Program-made: the position numbers and the translations under genes | From: Hydrogenophaga sp. | GTDB taxonomy: Bacteria > Pseudomonadota > Gammaproteobacteria > Burkholderiales > Burkholderiaceae_C | Assembly: GCF_025699295.1 (NCBI RefSeq) | Contig: NZ_JAILWB010000030.1 | Span: 1-42,532, forward strand | Length of the DNA stretch: 42,532 nt | Direction: 5' to 3' | Shown: positions 32,856-41,409 of the stretch, in pieces | Layout: every line of letters begins with the position of its first letter | How positions within the stretch are numbered: position 1 is the first letter of the stretch | The notes under the pieces: generated by a model | Databases searched by the model: none | The model's input: the letters and a program-made list of their open reading frames with translations, nothing else | What the model was told of the DNA's origin: nothing

Positions 32856-35053
32856 CCCAGTCGCACGGACGCCGTCTGATCACGCAGCCCGTTGCGCAGG
32901 CTCAGGTCGTAACGGGCAGTGACCTCCATGCTCTCGCTGCGGCGGTAGCGGATACCTGCGCCCAGCTCCACTACCGCTCGCGACGCAGGCAGCCCTTCGG
33001 TGGTGAAGGCCACGCCACCGCCACTGAAACGCGCCGTCACCGCATTGCGCTGGTCATTGAGGTCGTAGCCCACCGCAGCATGGGTCAGCCACTGGGTTCG
33101 TGCGTTGATGTCCCCTTGCGCATGCGCGCCCACCTTCAGGATGATCTCCCGCGCCTTCTGGGCGTTGACTTGCAGGCTCAAAGCCCCCGCACCACTTTCC
33201 GTGTAGGCATCGCTCTTGAACTGCCGCCAGTCCAGGGCAATCAGTGGTCTGACAGTCACCGCATTCATTTCGTAGGCCCGGCTCAGACCCATTCCCAGGT
33301 GCCAGGCATCGCCGTCATATCTGGCCTGCGCCGTGCGACCGATGAAGCTCAACGCGCGTTGCGATTCGATGCGGCTGCGGGTGTAGTCACCCTGCCAGGA
33401 CAACTGCCAACCGGCATCGTTGATCGCATGGCGCCCGTAGCCAATCAGCTGGGCGCTCTCGATGTCGCTGCGATGGCCAGCTGCAAATCCTTTGCCGTCA
33501 ACGGTGCTCTCGAGATAGGCCAGGCCGAAACCCAGGGTGGATGCGGCATTCAGGTCCCGCTGCACGCCACCCACAAGACCGTAGGTGCCGACTTCGTACC
33601 CGCTGAAAGCGTTCCGCCCGTCCTGGTCGATCCAGTTGCCCAGCGGCTTGACCCACAGGCCGTTGCCACCCGCCTGCGAGCCGCCCGACTGGCCCGTCAG
33701 GGCCCTCTGTTCCTCAATGGCCGGGCCCGAACTGGCCCCGTGCGCCAGGGCCGCCAGCGCCGCATTGCCATGCATGAGCGGCATGATCTGACCTACGGCC
33801 TCGGCCACGTTGTGACTCGTTGGCAAGCGCCCCAGTGCCGCGACCACGCTGTCCCAGTCGGTGCCGGTATGGCCACCGCGGATGTAGCCATCAAGCAAAC
33901 GGGCGGTCGGTACGCCGTTGAGGAGATGGTTGTCGATCACCGCCGGCACGATGCCTTCGCCGGACGCGGGCGACGCGCCAGCTGCCACGATGTCCAGGTC
34001 AACGGCATTGCCGTTGGTCCTGGATTCGAAGTTGAACAGCGCACTGTTGTCGCTGACATTGCCCGCCGGCGCCGAATTGGTCAGCGTGCCACCAGCCGTC
34101 AGAACCCCCGCGAGCGTGTCACCGGCGGCCAGGGTGTTGAATGCGCTGACGTCCACATCGAAACGGGCGCCCAAGGGCAACGTGGCATCGCCGGAAACGC
34201 TGAGGCGCCCATAGCTCGCCGTGCTGTGGGCACCGATGCGCAGGGAGCCACTCTGGGCGTAGTTGCCGGTGATCTGGGCCTGGACGCCGGCCGGTACATA
34301 AAGGGTGCCGGCGTTGTTGAAGGCGTCCGCGGCACCACTGCTGACGCTGATGCCATGCCCCGTGGATCCGATCTGCAGCCGCGCCCCACCCAGGATGTGA
34401 AAGGATGCGGAACTGAAGGTGTTCTCTGTCGTGAACGCGGAACCCGACAGCAACCGGATGGAGCCGCCTGTATTCACGACTGCTCCGGTGATGCGCGAGG
34501 ACGTTCCAAGCACGTTAATCACGGTGTTGACCGTTTCGATTCCACCCAGAATCCTGCCTGCGTTGTTGAGCGTGCCCAGAGTGCCCGTGCTTTCCATGAC
34601 GTTCGGCCACGTGCTGGAACCTGAGATCACGCCCGACGCCTCGTTGTTGAGCTCGGTGATGTTGCCCAGGTTGTACACACCGAGCGCGAAAGCACTGCCA
34701 CCCTGGAGTTGCCCACGATTGACGATGCGGTCGATGCTGCCCAAGTTCCAGATGGCATCGAACGGGGCTCCCACGATGGCGCCGTCGTTGGTGATCTGGA
34801 TGCCCGTGACACCTGCCCCGACGCGAACCCCGACTGACGCGCCCAGACCATCACCTGTGAGACTGCCCCCGGAAGTGACCGTGAGGGAATCACCGTTGTC
34901 GAGGCCGCACTCCCCCACCACTGGAACGGACACGCTGATCGCTCCCGCACCCACGCAGGAGCCCGTTCCAGCCAGGGTGAATCCATGGGACAACGCAAAC
35001 AGGCCGGGCAACGCCAGGCGTTTGAAGGTCAAGGACGGGACATATCGGGTCAT
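32843..35053 (-). CDS. Autotransporter (type Va) with beta-helix passenger
   Basis: The 736-residue protein has a signal peptide (GLFALSHGFTLAG), a ~400-residue Gly/Asn/Ser-rich passenger of short beta-helix repeats (ITNDGAIVGA, LNNAGRILGGI, GGSIRLLSGS) and a C-terminal autotransporter barrel (from ~NGLWVKPLGNWIDQDG; ends SVRLGWAF with terminal Phe). A Cys pair (Cys33/Cys49) sits at the passenger start. No Ser-protease motif is seen. The next gene on this strand is a lipoprotein hydrolase overlapping its 3' end. The passenger ligand is unknown; the region is somewhat less GC-rich than its surroundings. Confidence 0.85.
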   Translation of the reverse strand: MTRYVPSLTFKRLALPGLFALSHGFTLAGTGSCVGAGAISVSVPVVGECGLDNGDSLTVTSGGSLTGDGLGASVGVRVGAGVTGIQITNDGAIVGAPFDAIWNLGSIDRIVNRGQLQGGSAFALGVYNLGNITELNNEASGVISGSSTWPNVMESTGTLGTLNNAGRILGGIETVNTVINVLGTSSRITGAVVNTGGSIRLLSGSAFTTENTFSSASFHILGGARLQIGSTGHGISVSSGAADAFNNAGTLYVPAGVQAQITGNYAQSGSLRIGAHSTASYGRLSVSGDATLPLGARFDVDVSAFNTLAAGDTLAGVLTAGGTLTNSAPAGNVSDNSALFNFESRTNGNAVDLDIVAAGASPASGEGIVPAVIDNHLLNGVPTARLLDGYIRGGHTGTDWDSVVAALGRLPTSHNVAEAVGQIMPLMHGNAALAALAHGASSGPAIEEQRALTGQSGGSQAGGNGLWVKPLGNWIDQDGRNAFSGYEVGTYGLVGGVQRDLNAASTLGFGLAYLESTVDGKGFAAGHRSDIESAQLIGYGRHAINDAGWQLSWQGDYTRSRIESQRALSFIGRTAQARYDGDAWHLGMGLSRAYEMNAVTVRPLIALDWRQFKSDAYTESGAGALSLQVNAQKAREIILKVGAHAQGDINARTQWLTHAAVGYDLNDQRNAVTARFSGGGVAFTTEGLPASRAVVELGAGIRYRRSESMEVTARYDLSLRNGLRDQTASVRLGWAF

Positions 35054-35245
35054 GCGAGCAGCACCTGTGAGGCAACTTCAGAAAAAACGGATCTGTGGTC
35101 CGCTGCTTGAACGCAGCATCAGACCGCGTTCAGTTATATTTTCTTACAATTCTCACAAATAGCTGCGAGCAGTTTGTCACAATCTCCTTAACGCGCGCCG
35201 GAACAGCAGTACTTGCTCCTGTTTCAGCACCCGCTGTGTCGCCGC
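35054..35245 (-). promoter_or_regulatory. AT-rich upstream region of the autotransporter gene
   Basis: This gap between the metF stop and the autotransporter start is clearly AT-richer than the surrounding genes (35115-35210 especially). On the minus strand TATAAC (near 35139) could be a -10 and TTGTGA motifs occur twice, but no well-spaced -35/-10 pair is convincing. No open frame is seen. Confidence 0.3.
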
Positions 35246-36094
35246 TCAGTCCGCATCGCCGGACGTCGCGGACACCAACCGCTGCACGATCTCCAGCGTC
35301 GCCACACTCTGGTTCATGGTGTAGAAGTGCAGCCCGGGCGCGCCGCCCCTGCGCAGGCGCTCGCACAGCTCGCTCACCACGTCCAGCCCGAACGCCTTGA
35401 TGGATGCGGTGTCGTCGCCGTACGCCTGAAGCCGCATGCGGATCCAGCGCGGAATCTCGGCGCCACAGGCATCGGAGAAGCGCATCAGCTGGGTGGAGCT
35501 GGTGATGGGCATGATGCCCGGCACCACCGGCACATCCACGCCGCGTGCGCGCAGATCATCCAGATAGCGGAAGTAGCCATCGCTGTTGAAGAAGTACTGC
35601 GTGATGCCCGAGTTCGCGCCGGCCCGTACCTTGGCCACGAACGCATCGAGGTCGGCCAGCGGAGACTTCGCCTGCGGATGCGTCTCGGGATAGGCCGCGA
35701 CTTCGATGTGGAAACGCTCACCGGTCTCGGCGCGCACGAAATCCACGAGATCGCTCGCGTAGCGGAACTCGCCGCCCATGCCGTAGCCACTGGGCAGGTC
35801 GCCGCGCAGCGCGACGATGCGGCGGATGCCCGCGTCCGCGTAGGCCGCGAGGCGCTCACGGATGCTCTCGCGCGACTGGCCGATGCAGCTCAGGTGCGGC
35901 GCTGCCGGGCAGCCCTCGGCCATGATCTCGGTCACGGCCTGCAGCGTGCCGTCCTGCGTCGAGCCGCCCGCGCCAAAGGTCACGGAGCAGAACTCGGGCT
36001 TGAGCTTGTACAGCTGCTGGCGCACCGCGCGCAGCTTGACCGCGCCCTCGGGCGTCTTGGTCGGGAAAAATTCCAGGCTGATGGGAAGACTCAC
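35246..36094 (-). CDS. metF: 5,10-methylenetetrahydrofolate reductase
   Basis: MetF reduces 5,10-methylene-THF to 5-methyl-THF for methionine synthesis, with FAD. The 282-residue protein starts SLPISLEFFPTKTPEG (catalytic Glu in EFFP) and has EFCSVTFGAGGSTQDGT, HLSCIGQSRESI, VALRGDLPSG and PGIMPITSSTQLMRFS. It is the third gene of an ahcY-tlyA-metF operon, completing part of the SAM/methyl cycle. It follows tlyA after 15 bases. Confidence 0.97.
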   Translation of the reverse strand: MSLPISLEFFPTKTPEGAVKLRAVRQQLYKLKPEFCSVTFGAGGSTQDGTLQAVTEIMAEGCPAAPHLSCIGQSRESIRERLAAYADAGIRRIVALRGDLPSGYGMGGEFRYASDLVDFVRAETGERFHIEVAAYPETHPQAKSPLADLDAFVAKVRAGANSGITQYFFNSDGYFRYLDDLRARGVDVPVVPGIMPITSSTQLMRFSDACGAEIPRWIRMRLQAYGDDTASIKAFGLDVVSELCERLRRGGAPGLHFYTMNQSVATLEIVQRLVSATSGDAD

Positions 36095-36109
36095 GGCCCC
36101 CTCCTTGCA

Positions 36110-36865
36110 TCATTTGTTGCTTGCAAACACAAAGAATTCACGGTTCCCGTCACCCCCGGTGATCGGGCTCTCGAAGTAGTCCCGCATCACGAGGCCATGT
36201 TCCTCACAGGCCTTCTCGATGCGTTCGCGCACGACCGCGTAACTCGCCGCGTCCTTCACCAGGCCGCCCTTGCCGATGTGTCCGGGCTGCAGTTCGAACT
36301 GCGGCTTGACCAGCATCAGCAGGTGCCCATCCGGCGCCAGCAGCGGCACCACGGCCGGCCACACCAGCGTCTGCGAGATGAACGACAGGTCGCCCACGAT
36401 CAGGTCGAACGGCGGCGCGCCGCCGGCCTGCGTCAGCACCTTGGCCGAGAGCTCGCGCGCGTTGCATCTCTCGATGCAGACCACGCGCGGATCGCCCTTG
36501 AGGCGCGGGTGCAGCTGACCCTGGCCCACGTCCACACCCACCACCTGCTGCGCACCACGCTGCAGCAGGCAGTCGGTGAAGCCACCGCTGCTCTGCCCCA
36601 CGTCGAGACAGCGCAGGCCGCCCGCGTCCAGCGCGGTGTGCGCGAGTGCGCCCTCGAGCTTGAGGCCGCCGCGCGAGACGTAGCGCGTTTCCGCCGTGTC
36701 CAGCAGGCGCAGCTCGACCGCGTCACGCAGTTCCTCGCCATTTTTGGTCACACCGTGCCAGTCACCACCCGGCAAGCGCCACTGCACGCCCGCGGCGACG
36801 AGCCGCTGGGCCTGCGAACGGGTGGCTGCCAGGCCGCGCTCGACGAGCAGCTGGTCGGCCCGCAT
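36110..36865 (-). CDS. tlyA: TlyA family rRNA 2'-O-methyltransferase
   Basis: The 251-residue protein has an N-terminal S4-like RNA-binding domain (MRADQLLVERGLAATRSQAQ) and an FtsJ/RrmJ-type methyltransferase domain. Segments for the K-D-K-E catalytic tetrad are visible: SRGGLKLEGAL, VGDLSFIS, LVKPQFEL and NREFFVF. Motif I is CLDVGQSSGGFTDCLL (Ser where many have Ala/Thr). TlyA enzymes methylate rRNA cytidines. It lies nine bases after ahcY, whose product removes the SAH this enzyme makes. Confidence 0.9.
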   Translation of the reverse strand: MRADQLLVERGLAATRSQAQRLVAAGVQWRLPGGDWHGVTKNGEELRDAVELRLLDTAETRYVSRGGLKLEGALAHTALDAGGLRCLDVGQSSGGFTDCLLQRGAQQVVGVDVGQGQLHPRLKGDPRVVCIERCNARELSAKVLTQAGGAPPFDLIVGDLSFISQTLVWPAVVPLLAPDGHLLMLVKPQFELQPGHIGKGGLVKDAASYAVVRERIEKACEEHGLVMRDYFESPITGGDGNREFFVFASNK

Positions 36866-36873
36866 GGCCGCGA

Positions 36874-38307
36874 TCAGTAGCGGTAGGTGTCCGGCTTGTA
36901 GGGGCCGGCCTTGTTCACGCCGATGTAGGCGGCCTGCTCGTCGGTCAGCTCGGTCAGCATGGCCCCGACCTTCTTCAGGTGCAGGCGCGCCACCTTCTCG
37001 TCCAGGTGCTTGGGCAGCACGTACACCTTGCCGATGTCGTAGCCGTCCGGGTGGCAGAACAGCTCGATCTGCGCGATGGTCTGGTTGGCGAAGGAGCTCG
37101 ACATCACGAAGCTGGGGTGGCCGGTGCCGCAACCCAGGTTCACCAGGCGGCCCTTGGCCAGCATGATGATGCGCTTGCCGTCGGGGAAGATCACGTGGTC
37201 GACCTGCGGCTTGATCTCTTCCCACTGGTACTTCTCGATCGAGGCGATGTCGATCTCGTTGTCGAAGTGGCCAATGTTGCAGACGATGGCCTGGTCCTTC
37301 ATCGCGACCATGTGATCGTGCGTGATGATGGACTTGTTGCCGGTGGTGGTGACGAAGATGTCGGCCTTGTCGGCGGCGTACTCCATGGTCACGACCTTGA
37401 AGCCTTCCATCGCGGCCTGCAGGGCATTGATGGGGTCGATCTCGGTCACCCAGACCTGGGCCGAGAGCGCGCGCAGCGCCTGCGCCGAACCCTTGCCCAC
37501 GTCGCCGTAGCCGGCGACCACGGCGACCTTGCCGGCGATCATCACGTCGGTGGCGCGCTTGATGCCGTCGACCAGCGACTCGCGGCAGCCGTACAGGTTG
37601 TCGAACTTGCTCTTGGTCACCGAGTCGTTCACGTTGATGGCGCGGAACGGCAGCGTGCCCTTGAGGCTCATTTCCTTCAGGCGGTGCACGCCGGTGGTGG
37701 TCTCCTCGGTCACGCCGATGATCTGCGCGGCCTTGCGGGTGTACCAGGTCGGGTCCTGCGCGAGCTTGGCCTTGATGGCGGCGAACAGGCAGGTCTCTTC
37801 CTCGCTGGTCGGCTTGCTGATCACCGATGGGTCCTTCTCGGCCTTCTTGCCCAGGATCATCAGCAGCGTGGCGTCGCCGCCGTCGTCCAGGATCATGTTG
37901 GGGCCTTCGTTCTCGGTGCCCGCGGCGCCGAACTCGAAGATGCGGTGCGTGAAGTCCCAGTACTCGGCCAGGGTCTCGCCCTTGTGCGCGAACACCGGCG
38001 TGCCCTGCGCCACCAGGGCGGCGGCAGCGTGGTCCTGCGTGGAGAAGATGTTGCACGAGGCCCAGCGCACACTCGCGCCCAGGGCTTGCAGGGTCTCGAC
38101 CAGCACCGCGGTCTGGATGGTCATGTGGATGCTGCCGGTGATGCGCGCGCCCTTGAGCGGCTGCGAGGCCGCGAATTCCTCGCGGATGGCCATCAGGCCG
38201 GGCATTTCGGTTTCGGCGATGCGGATTTCCTTGCGGCCCCATTCGGCCAGGGAAAGGTCGGCGATCGAGCTGTCGTTGACAGCGGGGTTGTTCAGACGTG
38301 CATTCAT
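36874..38307 (-). CDS. ahcY: S-adenosylhomocysteine hydrolase
   Basis: AhcY splits SAH to adenosine and homocysteine, relieving methyltransferase inhibition. The 477-residue protein has family motifs MTIQTAVLVETLQALGA, SCNIFSTQDHAAAAL, NVNDSVTKSKFDNLYGCRES, the NAD-binding VVAGYGDVGKGSAQALR and the C-terminal PDTYRY end. ATG 38307 gives the usual start and length for beta-proteobacteria. An SAH riboswitch precedes it at 38386-38464. It is followed by tlyA and metF, a coherent methyl-cycle operon. Confidence 0.97.
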   Translation of the reverse strand: MNARLNNPAVNDSSIADLSLAEWGRKEIRIAETEMPGLMAIREEFAASQPLKGARITGSIHMTIQTAVLVETLQALGASVRWASCNIFSTQDHAAAALVAQGTPVFAHKGETLAEYWDFTHRIFEFGAAGTENEGPNMILDDGGDATLLMILGKKAEKDPSVISKPTSEEETCLFAAIKAKLAQDPTWYTRKAAQIIGVTEETTTGVHRLKEMSLKGTLPFRAINVNDSVTKSKFDNLYGCRESLVDGIKRATDVMIAGKVAVVAGYGDVGKGSAQALRALSAQVWVTEIDPINALQAAMEGFKVVTMEYAADKADIFVTTTGNKSIITHDHMVAMKDQAIVCNIGHFDNEIDIASIEKYQWEEIKPQVDHVIFPDGKRIIMLAKGRLVNLGCGTGHPSFVMSSSFANQTIAQIELFCHPDGYDIGKVYVLPKHLDEKVARLHLKKVGAMLTELTDEQAAYIGVNKAGPYKPDTYRY

Positions 38308-38363
38308 GGTTCGCTCCGGTAGGGATGGACAAACCACATCTCGCAAACATTGAGTAAGAAAGG

Positions 38364-38369
38364 ACTCAT
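38364..38369 (-). promoter_or_regulatory. Strand that can pair with the 3' end of the SAH riboswitch
   Basis: On the transcript, GAUGAG (38369-38364) is complementary to CUCAUC (38387-38382), whose 5' CUC belongs to the aptamer's GACGCUC strand. It lies upstream of the ahcY start and may form the OFF-state hairpin in the absence of SAH. Confidence 0.45.
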
Positions 38370-38385
38370 CGCACGAGAAGTGGAT

Positions 38386-38464
38386 GAGCGTCGTTGCATG
38401 GATGGTCCGAGCCTCACGCCCCGCGGCCGACGGTGTCGGTGGGGACGCTGCAACGCTCCTCGGA
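38386..38464 (-). promoter_or_regulatory. SAH riboswitch aptamer upstream of ahcY
   Basis: Read on the minus strand, UCCGAGGAGCGUUGC (38464-38450) and AGGCUCGGA (38414-38406) carry the conserved SAH-riboswitch segments; UCCGAG/CUCGGA form P1. GCAACGACGCUC (38397-38386) is the conserved pseudoknot strand, with GCAACG complementary to CGUUGC. An internal hairpin (CCGAC/GUCGG) forms the variable P2 part. A -10 box TAGAAT at 38477-38472 would start transcription almost exactly at the 5' end of P1. Confidence 0.9.
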
Positions 38465-38471
38465 TCGCGGG

Positions 38472-38477
38472 ATTCTA
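38472..38477 (-). promoter_or_regulatory. -10 box of the ahcY operon
   Basis: TAGAAT on the minus strand (plus-strand ATTCTA) matches five of six -10 positions and is eight bases upstream of the riboswitch P1. The -35 is poor. Confidence 0.5.
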
Positions 38478-38563
38478 CCGCAGCAGGCCCCGGCTGGCCC
38501 CTGCCGCGCGTCGCCGGTGGCACCGCGCAAACCGCATGGCCTGTGCGACACTGCCGCCCGCCC

Positions 38564-39373
38564 ATGACCATGAACCCGCTCACCCTATGGCCCGCCGAGG
38601 CCCGCGCCCGCATCCGCGGCGTGCTGACCGACATCGACGACACCCTGACGACCGAGGGCGCGATCACGCCCGATGCGCTGCAAGCCCTGCAGCGCCTGCG
38701 CGCGGCCGGCCTGCCCGTGTTCGCCATCACCGGGCGGCCCGCGGGCTGGAGCGAAGCCTTCGCCCTGGCCTGGCCGGTGGATGCGATCGTGGCCGAGAAC
38801 GGCGCGGTCGCGCTGTGGCGCGGCGCCTCGGGCGAACTGAGGCGCGACTACCTGCAGGACGCGGCCACGCGCGCCACGAACTTCGCACGTCTGCAGGCCG
38901 CCGCCCGACATGTGCTCGCCGAGCTGCCGCACACCCACCTGGCCACCGACAGCCCCGGGCGCGAGACCGACATCGCGATCGACCACAGCGAGTTCGCGCA
39001 CCTGGGCGAGGCCGACATCGCACGGGTGGTGCAACTCATGACGAGCGAGGGCCTCAACGCCACCGTGAGCTCCATCCACATCAACGGCTGGATCGGTGAA
39101 CATGACAAGCTCGCTGGCGCGCGCTGGATCGTGCAGTCCCACCTGGGTCGCGCGCTGGACGACGAACTCGACCACTGGGTCTATGTGGGCGACTCGACCA
39201 ACGACGCGCGCATGTTCGGCCACTTCCCGCACAGCGTGGGCGTGGCCAACGTGGCGCGCTTCTGGCAAGCCTTGGCGCACAAGCCGCGTTACGTGACGCA
39301 GGGCGAACGCGGCGCGGGTTTCGCCGAGGTGGCCGACGCCGTGCTGGCGCCGCGCAGCGGAGACGCCGGGTGA
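38564..39373 (+). CDS. HAD-IIB family phosphatase
   Basis: The 269-residue protein has HAD motif I VLTDIDDTLT, motif II ITGRPAGWSE, and motif IV in YVGDSTNDARMF, with the cap sequence of the Cof/mannosyl-3-phosphoglycerate phosphatase branch (HINGWIGEHDKLAGARWIV). It dephosphorylates a small metabolite; substrate is not assignable. ATG 38564 (or 38570) fits homology. The MFS gene overlaps its stop (GTGA), so the pair is co-translated. It is divergent from ahcY. Confidence 0.85.
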   Translation: MTMNPLTLWPAEARARIRGVLTDIDDTLTTEGAITPDALQALQRLRAAGLPVFAITGRPAGWSEAFALAWPVDAIVAENGAVALWRGASGELRRDYLQDAATRATNFARLQAAARHVLAELPHTHLATDSPGRETDIAIDHSEFAHLGEADIARVVQLMTSEGLNATVSSIHINGWIGEHDKLAGARWIVQSHLGRALDDELDHWVYVGDSTNDARMFGHFPHSVGVANVARFWQALAHKPRYVTQGERGAGFAEVADAVLAPRSGDAG

Positions 39374-40635
39374 GCGAACACCCGCTGCCACCGGCACACA
39401 CCGGCTTGCCGGCGACGGTGGCGCCCGCGCGCGACCAGGCGCGCCTCGGCCTGTTCGTCATCTTCGGCTCCACCTTCTTCGAGCTGGTCGGCTATTTCAT
39501 GCTCGCGCCGCTGCTGTTGTTGCGCCTCAAGGGCAGCGGCGAGTCGACCGCGCTGGCCGGCCTGTTCGCCGCCAGCGGCTGGCTTGGCATCTTTTTGATG
39601 ACGCCCTTCGCATCGGCCATCACGCAGCGCCTGGGCCGCCGGCCCACGCTGTGGCTGGCCGCGCTGATCCCGGTGATCGCCACCGCCGGCTTTGCCTTCA
39701 CGCAGTGGCTGGCACTGTGGTTCGTGTTCAAGATCGCCGCCGGCATGGCCTCGGGCCTGCGCTGGGTGCTGGCCGAAGCGGTGGTGGCGGAGTTCTCGCC
39801 ACCGGGACAGCGCGGGCGCTACGTGGGCATCTTCGAGACCATGGTCGGCGTCACCTTTGTGGTCGGCCCGCTGTTGCTGGCCTGGGTCGGCGCAGAAAGC
39901 GACGCGGCGCTGTGGATCGCGCTGGGTTCCATGGCCATCGGCCTGTTCTGGAGCCTGCTCATCCCGCGCCTGCCCGACGCGGCCGACGCGCACAGCGCCA
40001 AGGTCGGCCTCTCGGGCGTCTGGCACGCGCTGCTGGCGCACCCGCTGGTCATGACGGTGGGCTTCGTCGGCGGCTTCTTCGAAAGCGGCCTGACGTCCAT
40101 CCTGCCGCTGTACGGCCTGGCCCTCGGGCTGGGCGCCACGGCGGCGGCGCTGCTGGTCTCGGCCAGCGGCCTGGGCAGCGCGCTCATGATGCTGCCGGCC
40201 GGGGTCATGGCCGACCGCATGGCGCACCACCCCCGGCAACGCTGGGGCAACGAGCGTGACGCGCGGATCGCGCTCATGCGCCTGTGCGCGCTGATCACCC
40301 TGCTCGCCACGCTGGTCATTCCCTTCGTGGCCGGCACGCCCTGGCTGGCCGCACCGGTGGCCTTCGTATGGGGCGGCGCGGGCGGCTGCCTTTACACGCT
40401 GGCCATGATCGACATCGGCTCGCGCGAGGAGGGCATCACCCTGGTCAACAGCACCGCCGTGCTGGTGCTGTCGTATACGCTGGGGGGCGTGCTCGCGCCC
40501 GCGCTGGGCGCCGCCGCGCTGCAGTGGGCGCCCACGCTGGGCTTCCCGGCGCTGCTGCTGGCCGTGGCCGGCTGGGGCTGGTGGCTCTTGCGGCGGGCCC
40601 CATCGGCCCCACCTGCAGGAACCCCACGGGTTTAA
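39370..40635 (+). CDS. MFS transporter
   Basis: The 421-residue inner-membrane protein has twelve predicted helices and the major-facilitator loop motif between helices 2 and 3 (ITQRLGRRPTLW), with its counterpart in the second half (MADRMAHHPRQRWGNERD). GTG 39370 overlaps the preceding HAD stop. The paired phosphatase hints at a sugar- or polyol-phosphate-related cargo, but this is not supported further. Confidence 0.88.
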   Translation: MSEHPLPPAHTGLPATVAPARDQARLGLFVIFGSTFFELVGYFMLAPLLLLRLKGSGESTALAGLFAASGWLGIFLMTPFASAITQRLGRRPTLWLAALIPVIATAGFAFTQWLALWFVFKIAAGMASGLRWVLAEAVVAEFSPPGQRGRYVGIFETMVGVTFVVGPLLLAWVGAESDAALWIALGSMAIGLFWSLLIPRLPDAADAHSAKVGLSGVWHALLAHPLVMTVGFVGGFFESGLTSILPLYGLALGLGATAAALLVSASGLGSALMMLPAGVMADRMAHHPRQRWGNERDARIALMRLCALITLLATLVIPFVAGTPWLAAPVAFVWGGAGGCLYTLAMIDIGSREEGITLVNSTAVLVLSYTLGGVLAPALGAAALQWAPTLGFPALLLAVAGWGWWLLRRAPSAPPAGTPRV

Positions 40636-40690
40636 GCTGCTCCCACGGTGAACGCCCGTTCCCCGTCATGACAAGCGAAAGGACTCCCGC

Positions 40691-41071
40691 ATGGCCATTC
40701 CCTGGCTGGTTGCCCTGAAAGTGATTCCCTGGGGCGACGTGATCGAACACGCGCCCACCGTGCTCAACGCCGCGCGCAAGCTGATGGACCGCCAGAAGGC
40801 GCCGCCGGCCAACGCGCCCCTGCCCGAACCACTGGACCTGGGCGACGCGCCGCCCAGCCCGGGCGAGTTGAAGAACCGCCTGATCGAGGCGCGCCAGCTG
40901 ATCGACCAGCAGGCCGCCGCGCAGGAGCAGATGGCGCAGACCCTGGCCGCGCTGGCCGAGCAGAACACGCGCCTGGTGGCGGCCGTGGATGTGCTGCGCA
41001 CCCGCACGCGCCTGCTGCTGTGGGTCGTGGCCGTGCTCGCGGTCGGCGTGGTCTGGCTGTTCGTGCGCTGA
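40691..41071 (+). CDS. Small tail-anchored coiled-coil protein of unknown function
   Basis: The 126-residue product has no recognised family. An N-terminal helix (WLVALKVIPWGDVIEHAPTV) leads to a Pro-rich linker, a coiled coil (~60-95: KNRLIEARQLIDQQAAAQEQ) and a C-terminal transmembrane helix (LLLWVVAVLAVGVVWLFV) ending in Arg. AAAGGA at 40677-40682 is a good ribosome-binding site for ATG 40691. Its end is eight bases from the convergent YkgJ-like gene. Confidence 0.6.
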   Translation: MAIPWLVALKVIPWGDVIEHAPTVLNAARKLMDRQKAPPANAPLPEPLDLGDAPPSPGELKNRLIEARQLIDQQAAAQEQMAQTLAALAEQNTRLVAAVDVLRTRTRLLLWVVAVLAVGVVWLFVR

Positions 41072-41078
41072 GCGGCGC

Positions 41079-41405
41079 TCAGCGGCCGCGCTCGGCCTGC
41101 AGCGTGGCGTCGCAGCCCACGCCGGCCGCGATCCAGCGGTGGGCCAGTGTGCGCAGCAGCGGCGCGGCCCAGCGCCAGCGCGGGCCCAGCACGCCCGCCG
41201 CGTCGGTGAGCGCGCCGCACCGGTAGACCGACAAGGCGCCGTCCCAGCGCAGTGCGTCGCACGCACCGACACGCTTGCGGGAGATCACCCGGCCCAGCGG
41301 GCACGGCTCGGCCAGGCAGCACACGCCGCAGCCGTTGCACGGTGCACCCAGCGCGGGCTTGTCCGGCGCTTCGGCGTGGATGTGGATGACCTGGGACACG
41401 TTCAC
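41079..41405 (-). CDS. YkgJ family cysteine-cluster protein
   Basis: The ~108-residue product carries the YkgJ-type cluster CNGCGVCCLAEPCPLG, which likely binds zinc or an Fe-S cluster, plus further Cys in GACDALRW and VYRCGAL. No ATG is in frame before the cluster, so the start is assigned to GTG 41405 (GTG 41399 is also possible). It follows uvrA by four bases, so it is probably co-transcribed. Function unknown. Confidence 0.75.
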   Translation of the reverse strand: MNVSQVIHIHAEAPDKPALGAPCNGCGVCCLAEPCPLGRVISRKRVGACDALRWDGALSVYRCGALTDAAGVLGPRWRWAAPLLRTLAHRWIAAGVGCDATLQAERGR

Positions 41406-41409
41406 CGCA

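Noticed and set aside
35135..35165. lac-operator-like TTGTGAGAATTG before the autotransporter (minus strand)
   Set aside because: Symmetry is poor and no LacI-type gene is nearby; similarity is probably chance in AT-rich sequence.
36866..38350. Minus-strand frame upstream of tlyA spanning ahcY
   Set aside because: Out-of-frame shadow of ahcY; tlyA homology starts at 36865, so no fusion is claimed.
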